The notes beneath the pieces were generated by a model. The model made no database searches. It had not been told where the DNA came from and saw only the letters and a list, made by a program, of their open reading frames with translations. The position numbers were made by a program, and so were the translations under genes. A stretch of DNA of 64,000 nucleotides from Chrysopilus asiliformis (lineage: Eukaryota; Arthropoda; Insecta; Diptera; Rhagionidae), in contig OZ035964.1 of NCBI GenBank assembly GCA_964034945.1, positions 5,509,895 through 5,573,894 of the forward strand, read 5' to 3'. Shown one piece after another: positions 32,125-42,600 of the stretch; position 1 is the first letter of the stretch, and each line of letters opens with the position of its first letter.

Positions 32125-34245
32125 TTACTTTTATTAATGGGAATTTAATGGTAAAATCAAACTTTGGTGGCCTCAAGCTTAGCAAAATGTAAGTCCTTCA
32201 ACTTTTTTGTGAGAATCCGCAGAACCCAACATTTGTATGGTTTTCCTATCCACAAAATGTCTGAAATAAAGCCCTTATCAATCCACCATCAGTTTTTGAG
32301 TGAGAAAAACCTCTCTCTTTTGAGAACGGAGGTTAACGATGGGGTATGAACGAATAAAAGGTCGGTGTGAATATTTGTTGCCTATATTTCTGCTTCTTCC
32401 CTTTTCAACCCAGTTCTGAGACGCATCAGCCCCTTTCGGAACGGTTCATGGGGAGAAATCCAGATATGAGACTTCCTAAAAATATGGAATTTCCTATTTT
32501 TTTTGGCATGAATTTCTTTTTTCTTTGGGAGTCATTACCAAAAAAAAAATTGACTGTCTCGTATATTTCACTTTTTTGATAGGGAATCTGTCTCCATGTT
32601 TAGCACTTGTTTTAGATTCATTTGCGTTTTCCTTCAAATCAAACTTTGGCCACCAGAAATTCTCGTTTCATTTTTTTGGAGGCCAAAAGTGACAAATTGT
32701 GGATAAATTATTTTGATTTGAAAAATTCTTCAAATCGCCGCCGGGAAAATGTTTCAACATTTTCACAGATTTTTCTAAATTTCCTCATTTTTCGCAATTT
32801 TCTCAAACAAGCGATTTATATTCGGCAATCTATCACCTCCCCAGTTTTCTCCTCGTTCAAATATCGACCCTGGAGGGGCGTGTGTGTTTTCTCGGGAATC
32901 CCTAGCACTTTGTGTCCACTGACTGGAAACAAACCAAAGGTTTTCACAGTTTTTTCGGGATGTAACGCCTTACAAATGTTGACAAGCTCGATGCTCTTCT
33001 CTACCCACTAATTTATTTTGTGGCTCCTTCTTTTCGCTTTCGATTAATTCAGAAACACTCAAAGCTGAACAGAATTTTACATTTCTTCAAATTAAAAAAA
33101 AACCTACCACAAGTTTTGTACAACAACAACAACAACAACAACAAAAAAGGTTTCTTTCGAGTTTTTTTCTTGTCTGATTTGAATGATAAATAATGCCAAT
33201 TTCTCTTAATAATAATTTCATTTTGATTGCTGTTCTAAAATATTTTTCTACAGCAATTGGTAACGAAATAAATTGTGAGATGTGATTTAAAACAATGAAT
33301 AAAACATAAGAACTTTTGAGTGTTAATTGGTTGACATTTTATTTTATATTATTTTTTTTAAAGTAGAAGAAATTTTCCCCTAAACTGGACCTGAAATTGA
33401 ACATTTGTGACTGTTTTTCCCTTCCCCATTATTTTGTAGAAATAACCGAAGAGATGATAGGATGTAGCCAAGTTTTATTGGATTTTTTATTTCCTATCAA
33501 GACCGCAACCGACTTTTAAAATTGAATGAAATGAAAGGTCCAGCCTAGGTTTTACAAGAAATCCACGTCCTTCATGTCGAAATTTTTGACTTATTCTTAT
33601 ATAATTTAATTTTAATTTGTTTTTTTTCACATCTTTTGAAAGAGTGATTCCTACCTTATTCCGTATTGGATCCCCGATAGAAACAACATAAAACAACTCC
33701 AATCTGTATACGATGCCAAATATTGTTTGTTTTTTTCGAATTTTGGTTTTTTTTTTTTTTGAAAAAATCAGTCCGTATTTGCGAAAGTTGCGTAAACTAC
33801 CATCACTTATTCATTTATGTAAATTTTCTCCAATGAAAACACATTTATGGTATTTTTTAATCACACTTTTCTGATGTATTTTCATTTTCTTTTTGTAAAA
33901 ATAGATTTTTCTTTGTGTGGAAAATAAACCTCACAAATGCATAAATCAATCGGAAATTCTCACAGCACTACCAACAAATTCGTTTGTTGAGCTTTTTTTT
34001 TACATATTCTTATTTTTTTAAATTTATTTTTCACTCTTTCAAAAACATTTGATTAAGCACTTATCAAAAAGTCCAATTTCTCCTAATATTTAACACTGCT
34101 GTTTTAGCAACTCTGGCTTAGATGGCAGCATTTTTGCTATTCTGGAAACAAAAACTGTTGAAAATTTTATTACGATTTTAGTATAAATTGCACACGAGTA
34201 AAAACTCTGATTGTTTTCTGTAGTTTGAGATTTCAAAACATTTGT
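32125..34245. other. AT-rich stretch, no recognised gene
   Basis: Includes an ACATTTGTATGG word (32229), the repeat at 32455-32569, a 129-codon plus frame at 32622-33011 that matches nothing I know, and an AAC tract near 33121-33146. No gene called. Confidence 0.45.
32455..32569 (-). repeat. Relative of the 3756/35783 inverted-repeat family
   Basis: Read on the minus strand it shares ATATACGAGACAGTCAA, TTTTGGTAATGACT, AAAGAAATTCATGCCAAAA and TTCCATATTTTTAGG with the copy at 35783. The far end is decayed. Confidence 0.6.
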
Positions 34246-34403
34246 AAGGGGCTGTCCATAAAGTACGTCACAGCCCATTTGAAAAACCCCCGATCGTCAC
34301 GTTTCTTCATAATTGTTTGGATGAGTTTTCATTCCACTGTCACACCTCCCCTCTCGCCACCGTTCCCTCCGTCGATGCGTGACGTATTTTATGGACAACC
34401 ACT
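34246..34403. mobile_element. 158-bp MITE with AGGGGCTGTCCATAAA end
   Basis: The left end AGGGGCTGTCCATAAAGTAC plus GTCAC is mirrored at the right by GTGACGTATTTTATGGACAA plus CCACT. Similar GGGGCTGTCCATAAA...ACGTCA termini are widespread in arthropod genomes. A clear target duplication is not visible. Non-coding. Confidence 0.75.
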
Positions 34404-35782
34404 ACGATAATTTTTTAATTTTGTGAACATCTAAAAAATAGTCTTCAACTTGAATGCGAAATATTTTTCCCTAGATTTTCCAAAGCCTTTTCGAGACGAA
34501 AATTCCTTTACCTGAATTTTCGTTGAAGAATTTTCTGATTTTGGCTGTTCCGCCATTAGAAATAGAAAGGGTTGCTCAAAGTAGGTACAAGCCATTGTTG
34601 AAACTCCGCACCAGTTAAAGAAGTTGTTTCTGGCCTTGCAATAAAGTTCAGAAATTCCCTCCGGTAGCAAAGCAAGACATGCAGGGGAGTGGGAAGGGGA
34701 GGGGACGTACGGGATGGTAATTCGAAGACAAATCTTCGAGTTCGAAGATAAGTTTTGTGTATCTAAACTATCAACCTTTGATCCGACGTGGTCACAACAA
34801 AACTTTGGAACAACCTAACCACCACTCAATGTGTGTGTTCTTCGATCTAAGCTTTAATTGGTTATGTAAAAACAAAACGTTTTAGACAAAGCTTTTTTTA
34901 AAACAAAACAGTAAAATTTTTAATAAAATTTTTAACACAAAACCTTTCTACAGGTTTATCTATCGCCTAAAAGACTGAAGATTTTTGTTTTTCTTCTCAG
35001 GAAAAAAATCCTAAAATTCACTATCGGCCAAAGCAAATCATAAATGATTGGTCGCCCAGTTATCCATAAATAAAACCTATATATGAAAATGAATTTTTTT
35101 GTGATTTTCAAAAACTTTTGGATCTCAAAACATATTCAAAGATTGTTTTCTCCCCTCCCCTCGCTTCTTCTATTGTTTTTTTTTCTGATATATTTAAATA
35201 AATCTCTAAACGGATGGCCAGTTGCTGTGTGAGCATCTGGGGAGGTGCGGATTCGACTTTAGCTATCCAGAAATCGATCGGCTTAAATCATGATTTAAAA
35301 TATCTTTGAAAAAAAAAGTCATCCGAATTACTTTTGTCTACTCTTCTCCGTCTTTCTCGCTTGTTGTTTCTTTATGATAATTAATTAATAATTTAATCAA
35401 TTAGTAAAGTCATTATTGGGTAGGTAACATCTTTTGTTTTGAGTTTTACGAGCCAAAATGCAAAATCCAACGATAGAAAAATATTAGAAGAACCTTTTTT
35501 TTTGTCTACATTTTTTTTTTTTGAATTTTCAATTTCATAATTTTAGTATCTTTTTGCTTTTTTGTAACGCTCACCGCGGTTTGTTTTTTTTTGTATTCCC
35601 TGCGTTTTTAGTGTTTATTCACAGCGGGAGTTGCTGCGGTGTGCCCGGCATTCAATATTTGTTTTTTTTTCTAATCTAACCATCGGCAATTCGGTGCAAT
35701 ATGGGACGGTTTTTTCCGTAATAGTGTTTTTGTGCTGAGTTTTGTCATTAAAAGATTAGTCGTTTTTACTTAAAACAAACAA
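34404..35782. other. AT-rich stretch, no gene seen
   Basis: A- and T-rich DNA without recognisable coding, RNA or element signals. Confidence 0.5.
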
Positions 35783-35931
35783 AAATACAGTGAATTTTAT
35801 GTTTTTTTTGGTAATGACTGTCAAACAAAAAGGGAATTTATGCCAAAAAATCGGAAATTGTCCCAAAATTATGGGAATAATTCCCAATGTTTAGGGATCC
35901 ATTGCTAAAAAGTCCACTGTCTCGTATATTT
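35783..35931 (+). mobile_element. 149-bp copy of the 3756 family
   Basis: The right end CCACTGTCTCGTATATTT corresponds to TTCACTATCTTGTATATT of the 3756 copy. The left end is shortened (ATACAGTGAATTTT). Shared interior words are GACTGTCAAA, GGGAATTTATGCC and TTTAGGGATCCATTGC. Confidence 0.65.
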
Positions 35932-36052
35932 AGGGTGAACATATATTTTTTTTGGTGCCAAGCCGGGCCAATAAGAAAGGGGAGCGGGGGTGGATTACTA
36001 AATCGGAATACCAGCGAAACAGCAAAGTTTTATTGAAAGAAAATCTTCATTT

Positions 36053-36574
36053 ATGGCATTTTCGACTGGCATGCTCTTTTTGCTCTGAAGTTGCTCTAAA
36101 TTTGCTCACTCTGAGATCTTGTGTTCGACTGAGATTTTTTGATCGCTCGAAAAAGAGTTACGTGTTCGAGTGACGCAAGTACTCCGTATGCGAGCACTAA
36201 AAGAGCATTTTTCGAGCAATTTTGTGATCTGCCTAATGTAGTCAGATTTGAGTTGCTCTTTTGAGGTTAAGGCTAACAAAATCGTGTGGAATCGTAAATG
36301 GAAGATATTTATGATTTTGATTTCTTGGATTCTTCTTCATCTAGTGAAGAAGAATTTCATTTGGTCAGAAATATATTAGGGCAGTGTCAACTTAAGGGGA
36401 ATATATCAAAATTAATTTTAATTTGTTTTATGCTTCTTCTTGTTCTTTGAGAAATGCTCGACTCCCAAGCAGAGGTGCTCGAAATCTACTCGAGATCTGC
36501 TCGAAATACCTTGCTCTAAACTCGGGTAGAGCGTGCTCTGAATCTGCCCTGAATCTGCCAGTCGAAAACGTCAT
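36053..36574. mobile_element. ~520-bp non-autonomous element with TTA flanks
   Basis: TGGCATTTTCGACTGGCA at the left is mirrored by TGCCAGTCGAAAACGTCA at the right, and TTA flanks both ends. PIF/Harbinger elements duplicate TTA or TAA, so that superfamily is likely. Subterminal GCTCGA, CTCGAAA and GAGCA words repeat on both sides. The interior has no transposase. Confidence 0.75.
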
Positions 36575-36752
36575 TAGATTACGGATAAAGGATTAATAAA
36601 TGTGCGCCGCAGGAGTATTTTTTAATCGAACTGCGGCGCAAATATTGAAATCAAGAACTACTCACAATCCTAAGCGAAGATTAAATTAATTTTTCACGCA
36701 CTTTAGATTCTATAAATAATGGCGACGGTGACGAAAATTGTAAAACCAGCAA

Positions 36753-36982
36753 TTAACCCTCTAACCGGAATATTTCCGAAAAAAAATCACCAAAATATGA
36801 CTTTCAACTTGCGACAGACCGTAACCAAGCCAACGTACAGGGCTAAATTTTTTCCAGGATAAAGTGATAACTCACAAAAGTCAGTGTAACACGTTCCGGC
36901 GATTTCCAAAATTGTTACCCGTTATAAACAAGCGAATTCCCTGAAGCCCGCCTTTTGTCGGACATTCCGGCTAGAGGGTTAA
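36753..36982. mobile_element. 230-bp TTAA-bounded element, piggyBac-like
   Basis: TTAACCCTCTAACCGGAAT at the left and ATTCCGGCTAGAGGGTTAA at the right are inverted repeats with one mismatch, including TTAA on both sides. piggyBac elements target TTAA and usually begin CCC, which fits. Non-coding. Confidence 0.85.
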
Positions 36983-37529
36983 GTCAAACGCGCCGCAGAC
37001 GAAATTTCTTGAAATCAATACAAACGCTATTCATTGAAAATCGTTATTTCAACACTATTATAACAGTCAATTGAAAATTCCGGGACAAAAGTTTTGTTCC
37101 CAGGACACCGGGACAATTTGGCTGCTTCCGGGAGGTATGGCCAACCTACGTATATTCCTATTCGGATTTTTCTCAAGTATTTTGCCAATTTTTGATCGAT
37201 TTAGTCCAAATTTTCGCTCACATCTTCTTCGTTTGCCCTGTGACGTGCACGAACGGAAGGTTCAAAGGCTTCCCCTTCCCAGAAACTCCCGTCTATTCTG
37301 TTTTCAAAGACTCCCTAATAAAAACCTCCGTCTATTTTTTATTAGGCTGAAATTTTATTGCGGCCAAAAGCTTTAGTTTAAAAACTACTTGGACGGAGAT
37401 TTAAAATCGACGATTTACTAATTATTTTCTTATACGTAGTATAATAAAGTTTTGTATTCAGGAAAAATGTCGACCTCTTAATTTTGCCTAAAAAACATTT
37501 CCCGAGCACTCCTGAGTCGATTGAAGAAC
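36983..37529. other. Short stretch, no gene seen
   Basis: The 101-codon plus frame at 37071-37376 has no recognisable domain or splice context. Confidence 0.4.
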
Positions 37530-38260
37530 TTTTACAAAAATGTCTTTCTGTCTGTCAGACTGTCTGTTAGACTATCTCTCAGCCTGTCTGTCAGTTTGTG
37601 TACAAGATTTCTCAAAAACTAATAGATCTATTGGAATATTTGGTCCTGGAATAGGACGAAGTTTTGGTGGAAATCCGTTAACCGGATTTTTCTAATCCAA
37701 AATTGCGGCTTTTTCAAAATCGCGATTTCGTTTTTTGCTATTTATCTTGAAACTACGCATTTTCCAGTAGCCTTATGTATAACAACAGTTGGAGACAATA
37801 AAATTTGCTACATTTTTGTCTTTCACTAGAACTGCGTACCTCATGCCGTTATCAAGATATATCGTCATATCAAAAATCAACTGTTTTTTGCGATTATCTC
37901 GCAAAAAAAAAAAACGGTTTTTTGGTGGTTTTCTGTATGATTTGAATTAATCAGAATGTAATTCTCCACAATTTTGTCTTTCACAGTTATTCGTTACCTA
38001 TTTACCGTTATTGAGATATTTTCAGTAAAATGTAAGAAATTATATTTTCACGAATTCCTTACAAACGAACGGTTTTTCGAAGAAGAAAAAAGGCAGGTAA
38101 AGGAAGATATTAAAATTCTCTACATTTTTGTCTTTTTCAGTAACTCGATATCTGTTACCGTTATCGAGATATTTCAGATTTTGTAAAAACAATGATATTT
38201 TTATATTAGCTAATATTTTAAATTGTGCACAAATATAGATTTTGTCTAAGAAGGTCATAT
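37530..38260 (+). repeat. Interspersed repeat with ~155-bp internal units
   Basis: Begins with a TCTGTCTGTCAGACTGTCTG tract, then ATTTCTCAAAAACTAATAGA. The words ATTTTTGTCTTT, followed by a GTTAC or GTACC word and CCGTTATCGAGATAT, recur near 37813, 37971 and 38124. The opening TCTG tract parallels the arrangement at 7240-8300. Confidence 0.65.
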
Positions 38261-38459
38261 ACTGTTCACATCAGACATTTTTTTATTTTATTTAGATTAA
38301 TTAAACCAGAAAAAAAAAAAACAAAATGAAAAATTAGGTTAACTTTCCAACCCGAATGATTCCAGTTGTTCATTTGCCGGCTTGAAACTTACGTCTATTT
38401 CACACACAGGGCAGTTTTGCAAGGCAGGCAATGAATAGATTTAACAAAACCTGAAGCGG

Positions 38460-38501
38460 AGTTATTTTTCAACTGAGGAAAATCTCAGTTGAAAAATAAC
38501 T
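38460..38501. repeat. Perfect 18-bp hairpin with 6-nt loop
   Basis: AGTTATTTTTCAACTGAG, GAAAAT, then the exact reverse complement. The stem is too short for a typical animal microRNA precursor. It could be a transposon footprint or a cruciform. Confidence 0.85.
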
Positions 38502-38854
38502 AGAAAGAAAAATACCTAAAAAAGAAAGAAGTTCTCTTTGTTGGTCATTAATTTTTCAACTGGGACTTTCCTTTTGAAAAAATGAGGCCCGTTATAGTTT
38601 TACGATATTTCAAATACTATTAATTATGGTAAAAGCAGGGCAACGAATTTCTTGTTTTTCATCAAAACCTGATGGCCCTGCAAGCAGGATGGCAAAATTT
38701 GCCCTGCGTTTGAAATAGTCGCTTGAAATTTTCGAACGGCAGCTTTCACAAGCATTATCTTGAAAACGGATCGACCGATTGAGCTGGCATTTCAATCTAA
38801 ATATGGTCGGGGTTAATAGCCACACCTTTGGGACTTTAGAGAAGTAAAAGTAAC

Positions 38855-39069
38855 TTAACACGTTGACTGCCCAACCAATTTTGCTAATGTCTAAAAAAAA
38901 ATGCCAATACATTTCTTTGTGATTTGTGCTGTTTTCAACATATAGTTATATAGTTTTTGCCAGCCATTGCCCCCAGGGACACAACACTGGCTCTCAAATA
39001 CGATAGAAATGGACCCAGGGAAGCATCACTGTCTATCAAAAATGATAGCCATGGCGGTCAATGTGTTAA
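38855..39069. mobile_element. 215-bp TTAA-bounded element, piggyBac-like
   Basis: TTAACACGTTGACTGCCC at the left is mirrored by GGCGGTCAATGTGTTAA at the right (13-bp repeats after TTAA with two mismatches). Interior words CCCAGGGACA and CCCAGGGAAG and two TCAAANANGATAG-type words suggest subterminal repeats. Non-coding. Confidence 0.8.
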
Positions 39070-39335
39070 GAAAAAATTCCTCTGCCCGGTAATAAATTCT
39101 AGTTTAATAACTTTTTCATAAAGATTTCTTCAAATTACGAGAACTTGACCCAAAAAACTCGAATTCGATTCTTAGAATCTTTAAAGATTTAAAATATCCA
39201 TAATGGAAATTTGGGCATTACTTTGGGCCCCGGGCTTTTAGGACAAAAGCAACAATGAATTTTATTTTGATTGGATTTTATTTGAAAGAAATCAAAGAAC
39301 CGAAAAATGTCAATTCATTTTAGTTCTCACCCCAT

Positions 39336-39428
39336 GTAGGATTTATGTCGATCACGTCGTTTGCGGTTGACATCTTTTTTCGGCAGTTATTAAGTCGTAG
39401 CCATGTAGCCGTGACTTCCGATGCTATT
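39336..39428 (+). repeat. Dispersed repeat shared with 2249-2336
   Basis: Aligns with 2249-2336 over about 90 bp in the same orientation. It ends just before the next TTAA-bounded element. Confidence 0.6.
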
Positions 39429-39437
39429 AGGGTAGTT

Positions 39438-39530
39438 TTAACCTATAGACTATCGGTTTTTTTTTTCTTTAAAAACGTTATTATTGCGTAGAATCGCCAT
39501 TCGTGGCCGTGTCGGCTATCTAAAGGTTAA
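39438..39530. mobile_element. 93-bp TTAA-bounded inverted-repeat element
   Basis: TTAACCTATAGACTATCGG at the left and CGGCTATCTAAAGGTTAA at the right are imperfect inverted repeats including TTAA on both sides. Small and non-coding. A piggyBac-type relic is the simplest reading. Confidence 0.65.
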
Positions 39531-39585
39531 ATAGAAATTATAGTTTTCTTATCGAAATTTTCGAAATCCCCGGAACCCCCACCCT

Positions 39586-39646
39586 GTGGACAATTCAAGT
39601 GTTAATTAGTCCCCCCCCCCCTGTGGACAATTCAAGTGTTAATTAG
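39586..39646 (+). repeat. Direct duplication of 26 bp around a poly-C run
   Basis: CTGTGGACAATTCAAGTG plus TTAATTAG occurs at about 39586 and 39621, separated by a C-rich spacer. Confidence 0.85.
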
Positions 39647-41625
39647 ACAAGATTGATTTTTTTTTTCAAAATTCAAATGCGGTTAAAAGCGATTAATTTT
39701 TGGGTGGTTTAAAAAGAATTAGTTTTCGTTGTCAGTCGGTTTTACAAATGAAAAAAAAACTACGTTCTTTATTTTAGTGTGTGTTAGGAGTGTTTTTTTT
39801 TTGTTTTGTTTTGGAATAACAATCATTATTTCAAAGCGAAAATCATGAAACATACCTAATAAAAAATTCAATGAAATTCTGTACGGATTTGATGGTTTTT
39901 TTTTAAGTTTTTGGCGAATTTGCGAATTACATTGTTATGAAAATAAGTATTTTATTTTCTTTTATAATAATTCCGGTTATGCACTTTTGCACGTACCTAA
40001 AAACATGCTTCGGAAACTGCGGAAATCTTCTATAAAAAAAAATTTTTTTTTGCCACTATTTTTTTAATTTTTTTTTTAGGAAAAAAAAAACACGAAAATC
40101 ACACTTGATTTTTTTTGTAGGTGGTAAATTCTGTTGTAAACACTTGGGGAGGGATAATCACATTTAAATTATTTCAATGATTTTTTTTTCATATCATTTC
40201 ACACTGCACTGAAGTGATTTTTTTTTTCAAAATAAAAATTAGGATTTTCTTAAAAACCACTTATTCTTTTTCTTATTTTTTGTTGTAGGTTATTATCCCA
40301 TTATTTTATCATAACCACACTTTGTAAGCATTTTCTTGTTGTTTCACAGTTGATTTTTTTTTTAAATAATAATTTGATTCGTTAAACCTCTGAGCGGAGA
40401 AAATTATAAGAATTTCCCAAGAATTTTCCACAAACTGGGAAACCAAAAAACAAATTCTTCGCCACGTTTGATGTGTGCTGTGTTGTAAGGTATAGTAATT
40501 AGGCGAAATTGATAATCGACGAATGGATGTATGGTCCTTTAAGAAGTCAAACTGCTGCTAACAAAAGTTTTTTTTATATTTTTTATAAATAAGTTTAACT
40601 CTTTTTCTTACACAAAAGAATCTCAAAACAGTATAATTATGTGTACGTGTTTACATTTTTTTTTATTGTTTATAGAAAGAATAAGAAATAAAAACATTTG
40701 ACTTCTTTTTATTATTAATAAATAGCAACAACAACAACTACAAAACAAACAAACAAAAAAAACAGTTACTTTTTGACAATATCCACGTTCTTTAATTTCA
40801 AAGAAAGACAGTTTTCTTTTAAGATACTATTTTTTTTTAAAAAAAAAACGACTACTACTACTAATTGTTTTTAAAACTCTGTCTTCTCTTCTAGTTGTTT
40901 CCGATTGTTTTCTTTATTATTATTTTTAAATTTCCCGTTAAATTATTATTATTTTTTTTTTTTTTGGTATGCAATTATAATATGAGAGCACGCTTTAAGT
41001 CGTATAGAATCGATAGCACCAGCAGATACAACTGCCAGGCGACTTTTGCGCAGCGCGGTTTGACTGCTACTGAGCCAATGTGAGCAACACAATGTCCGAT
41101 AGACGCCCCCACCACCACTAGTATGTACCATTTTGGGCACAATAGTGGGGATAAATATATTGGGAAAACGCGCCGCCTTTTATTGTTTTACACGCCCCCT
41201 ATTGGTGGTTATTCGTTTTTTTTTTGTTTTCTTCTTATTCTCTCACATCTCTCTCTCATCATCAGCGTTTGGGTGTTTTTGTTTTTATTTTCACGTGGAG
41301 TTTGTTGTGTCGTTGCTGTTTTTTTTCCTTCTTCTTCTTCTTCTTTCATTGTATTTACAGTAAACCGTTTATTCGATTTGACTATTTTAGAACGTTTATC
41401 AAGTGAAGTTTTTCCTTTAGAGATACGACTTTTAGATACAGTTTTTTTTTTGGTGTTCGGCACCCTTTTTTTTTGCCACTAAATGACATACACTTTAAGT
41501 GGCTGGGACGTGCCATATACCAAAAATGCTAGTAGGTGGATATCTTTTTCGCTATTGTTGAAGAACAGAAAAAAACACTATAACAAATGACTGAAATCGT
41601 TAAAAATTTACTATTTTTTTCTATT
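39647..41625. other. AT-rich stretch, no recognised gene
   Basis: Many T and A runs. About 41000-41180 is less AT-rich (GCCAGGCGACTTTTGCGCAG and CACCACCACTAG words) and could be regulatory or exonic, but shows no clear frame with splice sites. TTC and TC tracts lie near 41230-41350. Confidence 0.4.
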
Positions 41626-41852
41626 CTAACACGTTCGTGACATTTGCTTTTTCAACTTTTTTTTACATTTGGACATCGTGTACCACGGGTGGTACACTAG
41701 CGATTTGTTTTCTGGCGGTTGTGCGCCATCGGTGGTACACGGTGCGTGTTTTTATATTACTTCCACAAAAAAACTACCGCACTATTTACTCGCGCGGTTT
41801 TAAAAAACTGTACGTGTACCACCAGTGGTACACGATGACACGAACGTGTTAA
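41626..41852. mobile_element. 227-bp element with TAACACGTTCGTG ends and internal 20-bp dyads
   Basis: TCTAACACGTTCGTGACAT is mirrored by ATGACACGAACGTGTTAA. The right flank is TTAA; the left has decayed to CTAA. Inside, GTGTACCACGGGTGGTACAC (41678-41697) and GTGTACCACCAGTGGTACAC (41814-41833) are 20-bp dyads, and a half-dyad GGTGGTACAC lies between them. These are possible protein-binding sites of the mobile element. Confidence 0.8.
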
Positions 41853-42239
41853 AAAGTAGTACTACTTTTACTGGGGGTGAAATAAAGTTTACTGAAATAT
41901 TCATCTATCGTCTGGCCAAGTTTTGACATTTTTGGACGAATTTTTGCATTTTCTGATCCCTTTTTCCCTTTGGCTGTTTTTTTTTTATTTTCATACATTC
42001 CGAATTTTTTAAATCAATTTTTTTTCGTAAAAATCCAACCATTTCCAAGAAATCCGCCCCTCCGAAACCTTTTTGATTTTTCATTGGCGCTTTATTTTAA
42101 ATCCAAATTTTTTTTTCGGAAAAATCCAGAAGAAAAACCTTTTCTGGGAAATTCGTCTTCCAAAACCACCCCTCCGGACCATTTTTGATTTTTCAAGTTC
42201 AGAAAATTTCAGTAATGGAAAAACAATTCTGAAAATTTC
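41853..42239. other. AT-rich stretch, no gene seen
   Basis: T-rich, with AATCCAACC/AAATCCAGAAG words that look like decayed repeats. No gene. Confidence 0.4.
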
Positions 42240-42600
42240 AGCCCTGTCCCCTCACTGGTGGTTTTTTGATTTGTTTTTGCAAGGGATTTCATTTCGCTTC
42301 ACTTCAAAAGGACTTTCGACTATTCCTGCAACCCCCAACCCTCTGAGGGGGTCCAACACCGCCCCCTCATTGGTGGGGTTTTCACTGTTTTTTTTTTACA
42401 GAGGATTTCATTCCGCTTCCCTTAAAAAAGACTTCACTTTTGGGCTATTCATGCCTTCCCCCGCCCTGTGGTTGGCCAGGGAGGGGGGGGGGTCCAACCT
42501 CGCCCCACTGGTGGTTTTTCACTGTCTTTTTTACAAAAGATTTTATTCCGCTTAACTTCAAAAGGACTTTCGGCCATTCATTCATCCCTCCCCCACCTTC
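42240..42600 (+). repeat. Three diverged ~115-140-bp tandem units
   Basis: Each unit has CACTGGTGGTTTTT or CATTGGTGGGGTTTT, then a GATTTCATT(T/C)CGCTT-type word, then AAAAGGACTTTCG or a variant, then a C-rich tail. The 160- and 141-codon plus frames across it are read-through of the repeat. Confidence 0.65.
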
